Part shown: one piece after another, positions 26,624-36,533 of the stretch | Layout: every line of letters starts with the position of its first letter | Numbering within the stretch: the first letter of the stretch is position 1 | Assembly (NCBI GenBank): GCA_027482245.1 | Contig: JAIXWG010000049.1 | Coordinates: 62,001 to 126,000 of the forward strand | DNA length: 64,000 nucleotides | Source: Acetobacteraceae bacterium | GTDB lineage: Bacteria; Pseudomonadota; Alphaproteobacteria; Acetobacterales; Acetobacteraceae | Reading direction: 5' to 3' | Notes under the pieces: model-generated | What the model was told of the DNA's origin: nothing | Database searches by the model: none | Seen by the model: only the letters and a program-made list of their open reading frames with translations | Position numbers and translations under genes: made by a program

Positions 26624-27745
26624 TCAGGCCGCCGCAGACTGCACCCGGAACCGCCCGATGTCGAAGGCGTCCAGCGGCACGTCGGTGCGGCCATCCATCA
26701 CCAGTTCCGAGAGCACGGCGCCGATGCCGGGCCCGGTCTGGAAACCTTCGCCGCAAAGGCCGAAGGCATGCAACAGGCCGGGCGTGGTGTGCGACGCGCC
26801 GATGACCGGAAACTTGTCGGGCATCTGCCCATCGGTGCCGGACCAGGACCGGATGATCATGGCATCGCGCAGCGCGGGCAGTACGGCGATCGCCCGCTGC
26901 ATGGCGCCGAAGGTCGCGCCGGGAGTCGGGCGGACGCTCAGCGCCGTGTCATCGCCTTCGCCATGACCTCCGCCGAAGATGACGTTGCCGCGGGGAATCT
27001 GGCGCAGATAGAGGTCGCCGCCGACGACGCCCAGGCTGTTGCGCAGGAAGTAGGGCAGCGGCTCCGTCACCAGCATGTTGGGGTGCAGCGGCTGGATGGG
27101 CACGGCCTCCCCGAACCGGGCCGCGACCTCGCCCCCCCAGAAGCCGGCGCAGTTCAACAGCCAGGGGGCGCGGAATGCCTGGCCGTTCGCGGTGACGTGG
27201 AACAGCGATCCGTCATGCGCCAGCGCCATGACGGCGTGGTGTTCGCGGATGGAGGCACCGGCGGCCTTGGCGGCGCGGGCGAGCGCGGGCGCCAGCAGGC
27301 GGGGATTGGCGCTGCCATCCTCCTCCATCAGGCTGCCGGCGATGACGCTGTCGCTGAAATAGGGGTGCAGGTCGCGGATGGCGTTGCGGCCGATCATCCG
27401 CGGGCGCAGGCCGAATTCGGCGGCCTTGGCGTTCCAGTCGAGGAGCGACTGCTCCTCCTCCTCGCTGCGGGCCAGCTTGAGGTGCCCGCAGGGGTCGAAT
27501 TCGGCGTCGGTGCCGGTCAGTTCGGGCAGCCGCGCCCAGATGGCGCGGGACTTGATGGCGAGCGGCAGGCCCGCGGGGTGGCGGCCCTGCTGGCGGACGC
27601 CGCCGTAGTTCGATCCCGTGGCCTGGCTGCCGACCAGGCCACGCTCCAGCAGGATGACGGAGACGCCGCGGAGCGCCAGGTGAAGGGCGGCGGAGGTCCC
27701 TGCGCCCCCGCCCCCGATGATGATGACCTCGGCGGTGTCAGCCAT
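26624..27745 (-). CDS. FAD-dependent oxidoreductase, DAO family (HcnC/OoxB-like subunit)
   Basis: 373 residues. The N-terminal EVIIIGGGGAGTSAALHLALRGVSVILLERG is the DAO-type FAD motif. The order small 2Fe-2S protein, NAD(P)/FAD protein with BFD domain, DAO protein matches hydrogen cyanide synthase HcnABC and the opine oxidases OoxA/OoxB, in which this subunit holds the substrate-oxidising FAD. It follows the HcnB-like gene by 6 nt. The likely reaction is oxidation of a secondary amine or amino acid with electrons passed to the partner subunits and the respiratory chain. The substrate cannot be read from sequence. Confidence 0.87.
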   Translation of the reverse strand: MADTAEVIIIGGGGAGTSAALHLALRGVSVILLERGLVGSQATGSNYGGVRQQGRHPAGLPLAIKSRAIWARLPELTGTDAEFDPCGHLKLARSEEEEQSLLDWNAKAAEFGLRPRMIGRNAIRDLHPYFSDSVIAGSLMEEDGSANPRLLAPALARAAKAAGASIREHHAVMALAHDGSLFHVTANGQAFRAPWLLNCAGFWGGEVAARFGEAVPIQPLHPNMLVTEPLPYFLRNSLGVVGGDLYLRQIPRGNVIFGGGHGEGDDTALSVRPTPGATFGAMQRAIAVLPALRDAMIIRSWSGTDGQMPDKFPVIGASHTTPGLLHAFGLCGEGFQTGPGIGAVLSELVMDGRTDVPLDAFDIGRFRVQSAAA

Positions 27746-27751
27746 TCAGAC

Positions 27752-29104
27752 CTATTGGACGGGTATGGGTTTGACGGGGGGCTGGCCGCGCAGGCGGCCG
27801 ACCTCGGCCACCTTCACGCCCAGCGCATCGGCCAGGACCTCGGCCGCCGGCGGGCCGCAGAGGCGGCCCTGGCAGCGGCCCATGCCGACGCGGGAGAAGG
27901 CCTTGGCGCGGTTCATCTCCGGCGCATCCGCCGCGGCGGCGGCGCGGAGTTCGCCGGCGCTGATCACCTCGCACCGGCAGACCGAGACCTCATCCGCCAT
28001 CTTCGCCGCCAGCTTGGCGGGATAGGGGAAGGTGCGGTCGAGCGCGGCGCGGAAGCGGGCCTCGGTGCGCAGCCGCGTGTCGAGATGGGCGGTGAGCGCG
28101 GCGTCGGAGGGCAGGTGGGCGTCCGCCAGCAGGGCCAGCGCGGCGCGGGCGCCGGCGAGTTCCGCGACCTCCGCGCCCCCGATCCCCGCGCCGTCACCGG
28201 CCAGGAAGACGCCCGGCACGGCGGTGCGGCCGGCGGCGTCCCGGCGGGGCACCCAGTTCTGCTGCTTCGTGTCGTAGTCGAAGGGCACGCCGGCCAGGTC
28301 CGCCAGCTGGCTTTCGGGCTTCAGGCCCCAGCCCAGCGCGACGGCATCGCAGGGGGTGACGTGTTCCTTCCAGCCCGTGTCGCGCCAGCGCAGCGCGGTG
28401 ACGGCGGTGTCACCCTCGATCGCGATGGGGGTCGCGTCCTCCACGTACTTCACGCCGGACAGGCGCAGGCGGAAATCCATCATCATGCCGCGCAGGAAGG
28501 TCGGCGTGTTCCAGAGCAGGCCGGAAGTTTCCCAGAACTTCTGCAGGAAATGGGTGGTGTCGAGCACCAGGGCGGGCTTGGCGCCGGCCTTGATGTACTG
28601 CAGGGCGGTCAGGATCAGCAGCGGCCCGGTGCCGACCAGCACGGGCGACATGCCGATGCCCACGCCCTGCGACTTCAGCGCCACCTGCGCGCCGCCCAGC
28701 GTCGTGACGCCGGGCATGGTCCAGCCGGGCATCGGCACCACGCGGTCCACCGCGCCGGTGCAGAGGATGAGGGCGTCGTAGCTGACCTCCCCCTGCTGGG
28801 AGCCACCCGTCAGCGTCTGCAGGGTCCGGGTTTCCGGCCGGATGTTCCAGACCAGCGTGTCCGGGCGCCAATCCGTGCGGGCCTTCATGGCATCGAGGGT
28901 CGCGTGCAGGCGCTTCGCGCGGCCGGCATCGGCGCCGTAGAGGCTGGCGGCATCCCGCTGGAAGCCCGCGGGCGGGCGCTGGGTGACGCGTCCCCCGCCA
29001 TCCGGGGCTTCGTCGATCCAGATCGGGCGGACGCCCGACCGGACCAGCTGTTCCACCGCGCGGATACCGGCCGGGCCGGCACCAACCACCACGACACTCT
29101 TCAT
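27752..29104 (-). CDS. NAD(P)/FAD-dependent oxidoreductase with BFD-like 2Fe-2S domain (HcnB/OoxA-like subunit)
   Basis: 450 residues. The first nucleotide-binding motif is VVVVGAGPAGIRAVEQLVRSG, with ILCTGAVDRVVPMPGW and GVFLAGDGAGIGGAEVAELAGARAA further on, as in class-II pyridine nucleotide-disulphide oxidoreductases. The C-terminus has VCRCEVISAGEL and GMGRCQGRLCG, the four cysteines of a BFD-type [2Fe-2S] domain. The ATG overlaps the stop of the small ferredoxin-like gene (ATGA). It is the electron-transfer subunit in HcnABC/opine-oxidase-type enzymes. The longer upstream frame overlaps the ferredoxin gene and is not needed. Confidence 0.88.
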   Translation of the reverse strand: MKSVVVVGAGPAGIRAVEQLVRSGVRPIWIDEAPDGGGRVTQRPPAGFQRDAASLYGADAGRAKRLHATLDAMKARTDWRPDTLVWNIRPETRTLQTLTGGSQQGEVSYDALILCTGAVDRVVPMPGWTMPGVTTLGGAQVALKSQGVGIGMSPVLVGTGPLLILTALQYIKAGAKPALVLDTTHFLQKFWETSGLLWNTPTFLRGMMMDFRLRLSGVKYVEDATPIAIEGDTAVTALRWRDTGWKEHVTPCDAVALGWGLKPESQLADLAGVPFDYDTKQQNWVPRRDAAGRTAVPGVFLAGDGAGIGGAEVAELAGARAALALLADAHLPSDAALTAHLDTRLRTEARFRAALDRTFPYPAKLAAKMADEVSVCRCEVISAGELRAAAAADAPEMNRAKAFSRVGMGRCQGRLCGPPAAEVLADALGVKVAEVGRLRGQPPVKPIPVQ

Positions 29105-29376
29105 CGACGGATCACCCTCATTCCAGGTTCCGCCAATGTGGTGCAGGAACGCCGGATTCCAGAGCCCTCGACCAGAACCCAGCAATCCTGGCAGGCGCCC
29201 ATCCAGCAGAATCCAGCCCTTCCGCCATCCCCGAATTCGCTGGTCCGGACATGGGAAAGGCCACCCGCCAGCATGGCCGTCAGCAGGGTATCACCTTGTT
29301 TCGCAACGATTTCGGTGCCGTCCACGGTGAAGGCGATGGCGGGCCGGTCCTGGTCCACCAGGCGCGTGACGGTCAT
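29101..29376 (-). CDS. (2Fe-2S)-binding small subunit (HcnA-like)
   Basis: 91 residues. The plant-type ferredoxin pattern is visible: FTVDGTEIVAKQGDTLLTAMLAGG, then GFCWMGACQDCWVLVEG and a final RRSC, giving C-x4-C-x2-C plus a distal Cys. It corresponds to the smallest subunit of HcnABC-like dehydrogenases and accepts electrons from the FAD subunits. Both ends overlap neighbours by 4 nt (ATGA), showing tight coupling with the SDR gene before it and the HcnB-like gene after it. Confidence 0.88.
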   Translation of the reverse strand: MTVTRLVDQDRPAIAFTVDGTEIVAKQGDTLLTAMLAGGLSHVRTSEFGDGGRAGFCWMGACQDCWVLVEGSGIRRSCTTLAEPGMRVIRR

Positions 29377-30060
29377 GCCAGCGCCTCGAAACGGCAATTA
29401 ACCTTAATCTCGCCGACAGTTGCGGAATTGGGCAGGCGGAGCACCGTCTCCACCAGCACGGCCACATCCTCCGGCCGGCTCATCGCGTCGCGGGGCCATT
29501 TGGCCTTGGCCGTCATGTCGGTGGCGACGAAGCCGGGGCAGACGGCGGTGGCGCGGATGCCGTGTTCCCAGCCGAGGCGCCGCACCTCCTGCGTCAGGGC
29601 CACCACGGCGAACTTGCTCATGGCATAGCCCAGGTTCTCGTTGGCGACGCGCTTGCCGGACAGGGAGGCGAGGTTGACCACCCTGCCCTGCCCGCCGGCG
29701 ACCAAGTGCGGCCAGGCGGCGCGGATCAGGCGCATCGGGCCCTTCACATTGACCCGCCATTGCTGGTCGATCGGCGCCTCGTCCTCATCCAGCAGGCGGC
29801 CCATCGGGTTGATGCCGGCGGCGTTCACCACCGCGTCGATGCGCCCGAAGCGGGCCATGGTGGCGGCGACCCAGGCTTCGGAGGCGCCATCCTGCTCCGC
29901 ATCCCAGGGGTGGAGCATGAGGTCCGGCCCGGCGGCGAGCTTGGAGGCGCTGCCGCGGATGCCGGCCGAGACCAGCCAGCCGGAGCCGTGCAGGCGGCGC
30001 AGGATCTCCCGCCCGATGCCGCGGGTGCCGCCGGTGATGAGGACGACTCTCCCCACTGGA

Positions 30061-30068
<8 letters not shown>
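29373..30068 (-). CDS. SDR-family oxidoreductase
   Basis: 231 residues. [11 protein letters not shown] (about 12-22), NAAGINPMG near 80, and [13 protein letters not shown] with the catalytic Tyr and Lys define a classical SDR; the C-terminus is [10 protein letters not shown]. Its ATG lies 8 nt inside the end of the DppD-type ATPase gene, and its stop overlaps the ferredoxin start. It probably acts downstream of the amine dehydrogenase, for example on a keto or hydroxy product. Confidence 0.88.
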
Positions 30069-31047
<979 letters not shown>

Positions 31048-31091
31048 CGCAGCCACGTTGCGCCAGCCCCGCGCGGGCTTCAAGACGGTGA

Positions 31092-32099
31092 CTACAGCGT
31101 GACGAAACTTCCCTCCCTCGCACTGCGCAGGATGGCCTCGATCGTCCGCTGGACGGAAAGGCCGGAGGCGCCGCTGTTGCTGGGTGGACGTTTTTCGGCG
31201 ATGGCGGCCAGGACCTCCGCGATCATGGAACGGTGGGGGCCGTGATCGAAGGCCATGGGGTCCGCGCCGCCGCCGCCGGCCAGGCCGCGGTCCAGCACCT
31301 CGACCGGCTGGCCCTTCAGGTGGAGTTCCAGGCGTTCGGCGACCAGGACGGCGCTGCCGCCGGTGCCCGCGATCTCGATGCGTTCGGGGAAGCCGGGCTC
31401 CGCCACCGTCGTGGCGTCCAGCACGCCGATGGCGCCATTGGCGAAGCGCAGCGTGGCGGCGGCGATGTCCTCCGTATCGATGGCGCGCAGCGGGCTGGTG
31501 ACGGCCAGCGCCGCCAGGCGGTCCACGGGACCCGCGAGGTGCAGCAGCAGGTCCAGCGTATGGATCGACTGCGTCAGCAGCACGCCCCCGCCATCCCGCC
31601 CCTTCATCCCCCTGCCCGGCTGCGCGAAATAGGCCGCATCCCGCCACCAGCGGATGGAGGCCGAGCAGGAAAGTAGTGTCCCCAATGCCCCGGACTCGAT
31701 CACCTGCTTCAGGCGGAGCGAGGCCGGGCGGAAGCGGTGCTGGAACACCACGGCGAGGGTGATGCCCGCGGCGGCATCGACCAGGCGCTGCGCGCGCTCC
31801 GCCGTGATCTCCAGCGGCTTCTCCACCAGCACGTGCCGGCCCGCGGCGGCGGCGGCCTGCACCATCGGCAGGTGCGCGCCGGGCGGCGTCAGCACCAGCA
31901 GCAGGTCGCTGGCCGTGATCACGCCATCCAGCGTGTCGAAGACCGGCACCGACCAGCGGGCGGCGAAGGCGGCGCGGCGATCGGCGCTGGGGGAGAAGCC
32001 GCCGGCGATGCGAAGCCGCCCCTCGGCCTCCAGGTCCCGCAGCGCCAGCATGTGGGGCAGCGAGGCCATGCCCAGGCCGACCAGTCCGACGCGCATCAT
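31092..32099 (-). CDS. Gfo/Idh/MocA family oxidoreductase
   Basis: 335 residues. The N-terminal Rossmann motif [17 protein letters not shown] is followed by [22 protein letters not shown], the EKP signature of the family, and a C-terminal beta-sheet domain. Such enzymes oxidise or reduce sugars, inositols, biliverdin or amino-acid derivatives with NAD(P). The ATG overlaps the stop of the enoyl-CoA hydratase gene by 4 nt. It is a metabolic member of the long catabolic operon; substrate unknown. Confidence 0.87.
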   Translation of the reverse strand: MMRVGLVGLGMASLPHMLALRDLEAEGRLRIAGGFSPSADRRAAFAARWSVPVFDTLDGVITASDLLLVLTPPGAHLPMVQAAAAAGRHVLVEKPLEITAERAQRLVDAAAGITLAVVFQHRFRPASLRLKQVIESGALGTLLSCSASIRWWRDAAYFAQPGRGMKGRDGGGVLLTQSIHTLDLLLHLAGPVDRLAALAVTSPLRAIDTEDIAAATLRFANGAIGVLDATTVAEPGFPERIEIAGTGGSAVLVAERLELHLKGQPVEVLDRGLAGGGGADPMAFDHGPHRSMIAEVLAAIAEKRPPSNSGASGLSVQRTIEAILRSAREGSFVTL

Positions 32100-32824
32100 C
32101 GCGGGCTCCCTTCGCGCAGCGCCGCCAGGCACAGCACGTTCATCTCGTTCTCATAGGCGAGGCCCGCGCCGAGCGGCGCCTCCATCGACTGGCGCACCGC
32201 CGCCTTCACGGCCTGGACGGCGACGGGCGAATACCCGGCCAGCTTCTCGCAGAGCGCGCGCGCGGTGTCGGCCAGCGCCTCCTCCGGCACCAGCTGCTCG
32301 ACCAAGCGCAGCCGCAACGCCTCCTCCGCCTCGATCGTCTCGCCGGTCAGCAGCAGGCGCATCGCCTGGCCGGTGCCGATGAGGCGCGGCAGCAGCTGGG
32401 AGGCACCGCCGCCGCCGACCCAGCCACGCGTGACCTCGGGGAAGCCGATGCGGGTGGAGGGTGCGGCGAGGCGGATATCGGCGGCGAGCGCCAGTTCGAA
32501 GCCGCCGCCGAGCGCCCAGCCCTTCAGCGCCGCCACCACGGGCTTGCGGATGGACCGCACCGCGCCGGGATAGTCGGGCCGGTGGCGGAAATCCCAGGAT
32601 GAACGAAAAGCCTCGATGGCCTTGAGGTCCATGCCGGCGCAGAAGGCGCGGCTGCCCGCGCCTTCCAGCAGCACGGCGCGGATCGTCTCATCCGCGTTGA
32701 TGGCGCGGGCGTGGTCGGCCAACTGCGTCGCCATGTCGTTGGTGATGGCGTTGTGCTTGGCGGGGCGATCCAGCGTCAGGCGCGCGACCGCCCCGTCCCG
32801 ATGCAGCACGACCTGCCCGTCCAT
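32096..32824 (-). CDS. Enoyl-CoA hydratase/isomerase (crotonase) family protein
   Basis: 242 residues. [16 protein letters not shown] at the N-terminus, [11 protein letters not shown] (oxyanion-hole strand) and [24 protein letters not shown] are crotonase signatures; the ALP-like acidic segment [23 protein letters not shown] follows. It hydrates or isomerises an acyl-CoA thioester. It is the first gene of the long minus-strand operon and is divergent, 63 nt apart, from a CoA-transferase gene; the two together suggest CoA activation and breakdown of a carboxylate. Confidence 0.9.
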   Translation of the reverse strand: MDGQVVLHRDGAVARLTLDRPAKHNAITNDMATQLADHARAINADETIRAVLLEGAGSRAFCAGMDLKAIEAFRSSWDFRHRPDYPGAVRSIRKPVVAALKGWALGGGFELALAADIRLAAPSTRIGFPEVTRGWVGGGGASQLLPRLIGTGQAMRLLLTGETIEAEEALRLRLVEQLVPEEALADTARALCEKLAGYSPVAVQAVKAAVRQSMEAPLGAGLAYENEMNVLCLAALREGSPR

Positions 32825-32887
32825 CCGTTTCCATCCCCGTTGTCGCGGGATAGCGTAGCGGCAAATCAATCGGAGGGAACGGGCGGG

Positions 32888-34426
32888 ATGCGCAGGGTCT
32901 CGGCGGCACAGGCGGCGTCGCTCGTCAGGGATGGCGACACGCTGCTGATCGGCGGGTCGGGCGGCGGGCATGCGGTGCCGGATGCGCTGCTGGCCGCGCT
33001 CGGCCAGCGCTTCCGCGACGAAGGCAGCCCGCGCGCCATCACGGCGCTGCATCCCGTGGGCGTGGGCGATGGCGGCCAGCGCGGCATGGGTCATTTGGCG
33101 CAGAAGGGCCTGCTGCGGCGCAACATCGCGGGCAGCTTCGTCAACAGCCCGCCCGTCGGCCGCATGGCCCTCAACGATGAGATCGAGGCCTGGTCCCTGC
33201 CGCAGGGCGCACTCTCCCAGCTGATGCGGGAAATGGCGGCGGGGCGCATGGGGCTGTTCACCAAGACGGGCTTGCACACCTTCGTCGATCCGCGCCTGCA
33301 GGGCGGCCGCCAGAGCCCCTCCGCGAAGGAGGACCTCGTGACGCTGGAGGTCGTGCGCGGCGAGGAGATGCTCTTCTACAAGCCCTACCAGATCGACATC
33401 GCCTTCCTGCGCGGCACCACGGCGGATGAGGATGGCAACGTCTCCATGGAGCAGGAGGCGGTGACGCTCGAGATGCTGAGCGAGGCGCAGGCGACGAAGC
33501 GCTGCGGCGGCATCGTGGTGGTGCAGGTGAAGCGCATGGCGGCGCGCGGCACGCTGCATCCGAAGATGGTGAAGATCCCGGGCATCCTGGTCGACCTGGT
33601 GGTCGTGGAGCCGGCGCAGGAGCAGACCTTCCTCGTCCCGTATTCCACCGCCTATTCGGGGGAGCTGCGCATCCCCCTCGACGACATCCCCGTCCTGAAG
33701 CAGGATTCCCGAAAAGTGGTGGCGCGGCGGGGGGCGCTGGAGCTGTTCCCGCGCGCCATCTGCAACCTCGGCTCCGGCATCTTCACCGGCATCGCCAATG
33801 TGGCGGCGGAGGAAGGCTGCCTCGACGCCATCTGCCTGACCAACGAACAGGGCAATGTCGGCGGTGCGCCGGCGAGTGGCGGGGATGCGGGGGCGGCGAT
33901 GAACCCCGACGCGCAGCTCGATCAGCCCTACCAGTTCGACTTCTACGATGGCGGGGGGCTCGACCTTGCCTTCCTCTCCTTCGCGGAATTCGACGCGGCC
34001 GGGAACGTCAACGTCTCCCGCTTCGGGGACAAGCTGATCGGGCCGGGCGGCTTCATCAACATCAGCCAGAACGCGAAGCGCGTGGTCTTCGGCGGCACGC
34101 TGACGGCCGGCGGCAAGCCGAAGGCGGTGGCGCAGGTGGAGCAGATCACCTTCTCCGGCGCCTATGCGCGGGAACGGGGGCAGCCCGTGCTCTATGTGAC
34201 GGAAGCGGCGGTATTCCGCCTGGGCGATGCGGGGCCGGAACTGGTGGAGATCGCGCCGGGACTCGGCGTGGAGGACATCGCCGGCCGCATGGGCTTCCGC
34301 CCCGCCGTCGCGCCCGATCTGCGGCCGATGGATCCGCGGCTCTTCGCCGCGGCGCCGATGGGCCTGAAGGCGGAGATCGCGGGCAAGCCTGGCAAGCCCG
34401 CGAACCCGCGCTTGGCCGCGCTGTGA
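32888..34426 (+). CDS. Acyl-CoA:acetate/3-ketoacid CoA-transferase, fused alpha/beta
   Basis: 512 residues with both CoA-transferase halves in one chain. The N-terminal glycine-rich loop (GGSGGGHAVPDALLAALGQRF) and DIAFLRGTTADEDGNVSMEQEA belong to the alpha half. The beta half has CLTNEQGNVGG, which carries the glutamate expected to form the CoA thioester. GGAGG precedes the ATG by about 10 nt. It transfers CoA from an acyl-CoA donor to a carboxylate and is coupled to the MaoC gene (GTGA overlap). Confidence 0.9.
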   Translation: MRRVSAAQAASLVRDGDTLLIGGSGGGHAVPDALLAALGQRFRDEGSPRAITALHPVGVGDGGQRGMGHLAQKGLLRRNIAGSFVNSPPVGRMALNDEIEAWSLPQGALSQLMREMAAGRMGLFTKTGLHTFVDPRLQGGRQSPSAKEDLVTLEVVRGEEMLFYKPYQIDIAFLRGTTADEDGNVSMEQEAVTLEMLSEAQATKRCGGIVVVQVKRMAARGTLHPKMVKIPGILVDLVVVEPAQEQTFLVPYSTAYSGELRIPLDDIPVLKQDSRKVVARRGALELFPRAICNLGSGIFTGIANVAAEEGCLDAICLTNEQGNVGGAPASGGDAGAAMNPDAQLDQPYQFDFYDGGGLDLAFLSFAEFDAAGNVNVSRFGDKLIGPGGFINISQNAKRVVFGGTLTAGGKPKAVAQVEQITFSGAYARERGQPVLYVTEAAVFRLGDAGPELVEIAPGLGVEDIAGRMGFRPAVAPDLRPMDPRLFAAAPMGLKAEIAGKPGKPANPRLAAL

Positions 34427-34860
34427 TCCTTGGCATCGAGGCCGGGGCGACGGAGAGCTTCACCAAGGCGGTGACGGAGCGCGACCTGTTGCTGACCGCC
34501 GAGATCACCGGCGACCACGATCCCCTGCATGTGGACGAGGCCTATGCCGCCCGAACCGCCTATGGCCAGCGGATCGCGCATGGGGCACTGGTGCTGGGGC
34601 TGCTCTCCTCCACCGCGTCGCGCATCGCGCACCGCGCCATGGCGGCGGGGGCTGAGGGCGTGCCTGTCTCCCTCGGCTATGACCGGGTCCGTTTCCTGGC
34701 GCCGGTCTTCGTAGGGGACGTGCTGACAGCGCATTACATCGTGGAAAGCACCGACCCCGCGCGCGGCCGCAGCGAAGCGGCCTGCGAGGTCATGAAGGCG
34801 GATGGCACGCGCTGCCTGGTGGCGCGGCATATCCTCAAATGGGTGGCGGAATCCCGGTAA
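34423..34860 (+). CDS. MaoC-family (R)-specific enoyl-CoA hydratase
   Basis: 145 residues, single hot-dog fold. The hydratase-2 motif is complete: GDHDPLHVDEAYAARTAYGQRIAHGAL, with the catalytic Asp and His, followed by GYDRVRFLAPVFVGDVL. The GTG start overlaps the CoA-transferase stop, so the pair is translationally coupled and likely acts on the same CoA ester. Confidence 0.9.
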   Translation: MILGIEAGATESFTKAVTERDLLLTAEITGDHDPLHVDEAYAARTAYGQRIAHGALVLGLLSSTASRIAHRAMAAGAEGVPVSLGYDRVRFLAPVFVGDVLTAHYIVESTDPARGRSEAACEVMKADGTRCLVARHILKWVAESR

Positions 34861-34909
34861 CTGGGCGGTTCCCAAGCAGGCCGCGACCGCGCTAGCCTCC
34901 CCTTCCAGA

Positions 34910-34928
34910 GCCGGGCGCACGACCCGGC
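34910..34928 (+). terminator. Short hairpin between MaoC and TRAP genes
   Basis: GCCGGG (34910-34915) pairs with CCCGGC (34923-34928) around a 7-nt loop without a T-run. It is a weak candidate for separating the CoA-transferase/MaoC transcript from the TRAP operon. Confidence 0.3.
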
Positions 34929-34949
34929 CGAACAATGGGGAGATTGTCC

Positions 34950-35948
34950 ATGGAACGTCGCGCCTTGCTCGGCGGCATCGCCGCTGCCTCCGGCCTTCTG
35001 GCCGCGCCCAACGTCGTCATCGCCCAGGCCCCCATCACGCTGAACGGCGCCAGCCAGTTCAACGACGAGCACGTCTTCAACCGCTGCATGACGCGGTTCG
35101 AGGAGCTGGTGAAGCAGTATTACGGGCGCCCCATCAACTTCGTCATGCACAAGAACAGCTCGCTGGGGCTGGAGAAGCAGTTCTTCGAATACATGTCGGC
35201 CGGCCGCGCGGTGGACTACGCCATCGTCAGCCCCGCCCACATGTCCACCTTCAGCCGCGCGGCGCCCTTCATCGACGCGCCCTTCCTGTTCCGTGACCTC
35301 GCGCATTGGAACACGGTGCTGGACCAGGACCTGTTCAAGCCGGTGGCGGATGAGGTGGCGCGGCGCGCGCGCGTGGAGCTGATCGGCTATGCCGGCGGCG
35401 GCATCCGCAACATCTTCTCCTCCCGCCCCGCCCGCACCATGGCGGAGCTGCGCGGCCTTCGCGTCCGCGTGCAGGGCGCGCCGATCTGGTCGCGTACCTT
35501 CCAGGCGATCGGCATGGCGCCGCAGGTCATCGCCTATAACGAGATCTACAACGCCATCCAGAACAACGTCATCGAGGCCGGCGAGAACGAGGCCGCCGGC
35601 GTCGAGCAGATGCGGTTCTTCGAGGTGGGGCCGAACCTGCTGATGACGCAGCACGCCATCACCATCCGTCCGCTCTGCTTCTCCTCCCAGACGCTGGCGC
35701 GCCTGCCGCGGGAGCTTCAGGAGGCGATCCGGCGTGCGGGCAAGGAAGCCGGCGTCTTCGGCCGCCAGACCGAGAGCAGCGAGGATGAGCAGAAGGTGGC
35801 GGCGCTGGAAGCCGCGGGCCGCCTGCGCCGCATCCCCTTCACGGAGCGCGCGCAGATGAACGCCGCCGTGCTGCCGGTGATGGCGGCCTATGCGCGGGAG
35901 ATCGATGCCGAGGGCATCCAGACCCGCATCAACGCCATCACCTCGTAA
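34950..35948 (+). CDS. TRAP transporter solute-binding protein, DctP type
   Basis: 332 residues. A Tat-like leader (MERRALLGGIAAASGLLAAPNVVIAQ) precedes the mature domain. GYAGGGIRNIFSSRPARTMAELRGLRVRVQGAPIW and EAGENEAAGVEQMRFFEVG are DctP/TeaA family segments, with the Arg that binds the ligand carboxylate in the LRVRVQG strand. GGGGAG lies 7 nt before the ATG. It is the periplasmic receptor for the DctQ/DctM permease encoded next; the ligand is probably a carboxylate. Confidence 0.92.
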   Translation: MERRALLGGIAAASGLLAAPNVVIAQAPITLNGASQFNDEHVFNRCMTRFEELVKQYYGRPINFVMHKNSSLGLEKQFFEYMSAGRAVDYAIVSPAHMSTFSRAAPFIDAPFLFRDLAHWNTVLDQDLFKPVADEVARRARVELIGYAGGGIRNIFSSRPARTMAELRGLRVRVQGAPIWSRTFQAIGMAPQVIAYNEIYNAIQNNVIEAGENEAAGVEQMRFFEVGPNLLMTQHAITIRPLCFSSQTLARLPRELQEAIRRAGKEAGVFGRQTESSEDEQKVAALEAAGRLRRIPFTERAQMNAAVLPVMAAYAREIDAEGIQTRINAITS

Positions 35949-35956
35949 GGCGATCC

Positions 35957-35980
35957 GCGGGGTGGCATCCGCCACCCCGC
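35957..35980 (+). promoter_or_regulatory. Intercistronic hairpin between receptor and permease genes
   Basis: GCGGGGTGGC (35957-35966), loop ATCC, GCCACCCCGC (35971-35980): a perfect 10-bp stem 8 nt after the dctP stop, with no T-run. Hairpins at this position commonly protect the receptor mRNA or attenuate permease expression; that function here is inferred. Confidence 0.6.
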
Positions 35981-36014
35981 TTCCTGCCCGCCCGCTTTCC
36001 AAGGAAACCACCGC

Positions 36015-36533
36015 ATGGCGCCGCAATCCGGCGTTCGTGGCGCCCTGCGCCGCTTCAACGAACTCTACGCCCGCTTCCTGGAATGGCTGCTGGTCTTCTC
36101 CGTCGCCAGCATCATCCCACCGGTTACGCTGCAGATCTTCGCGCGCTTCACCGAATTGCTGCCGCGCTACATCTGGACGGAGGAGGCGAGCCGCTTCCTG
36201 CTGGTCTGGACCGTGATGATCGGCGCCATGGTCGCGGTGCGGGAGGGGACGCATTTCAACGTGGACCTCTTCCCCAACCTCAAGGGCCGCGGCAAGGCGG
36301 CGGCAGACCTGCTGGCGGGTTTCTTCGTCGTGATCTTCGCGCTGGTCTTCGTTTGGTGGGGCTGGGAATTCGTGGACAGCGCCTGGTACCGCATCAGCGA
36401 ATTGGCGGAACTGCCGCTCTGGACCATCTACATCGCCTGGCCCGTCGCGGGCCTCAGCTTCCTGATCTTCATGGCCGAGCGCATCTGGGATGACCTGGCG
36501 GTGCTGACCGGTGCCGAGGAACCCCGCGCATGA
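36015..36533 (+). CDS. TRAP transporter small permease, DctQ type
   Basis: 172 residues with four hydrophobic helices (about 18-40, 55-72, 92-115, 132-155). The pattern IWTEEASRFLLVWTVMIGAMVAVREGTHFNVDLF is the DctQ family signature. Its stop overlaps the DctM start by 4 nt. Confidence 0.92.
   Translation: MAPQSGVRGALRRFNELYARFLEWLLVFSVASIIPPVTLQIFARFTELLPRYIWTEEASRFLLVWTVMIGAMVAVREGTHFNVDLFPNLKGRGKAAADLLAGFFVVIFALVFVWWGWEFVDSAWYRISELAELPLWTIYIAWPVAGLSFLIFMAERIWDDLAVLTGAEEPRA

Noticed and set aside
26624..29376. True hydrogen cyanide synthase (hcnABC).
   Set aside because: The subunit order fits, but association with a peptide-type importer, SDR and Gfo/Idh genes favours amine or opine oxidation; HCN synthesis cannot be claimed from the sequence.
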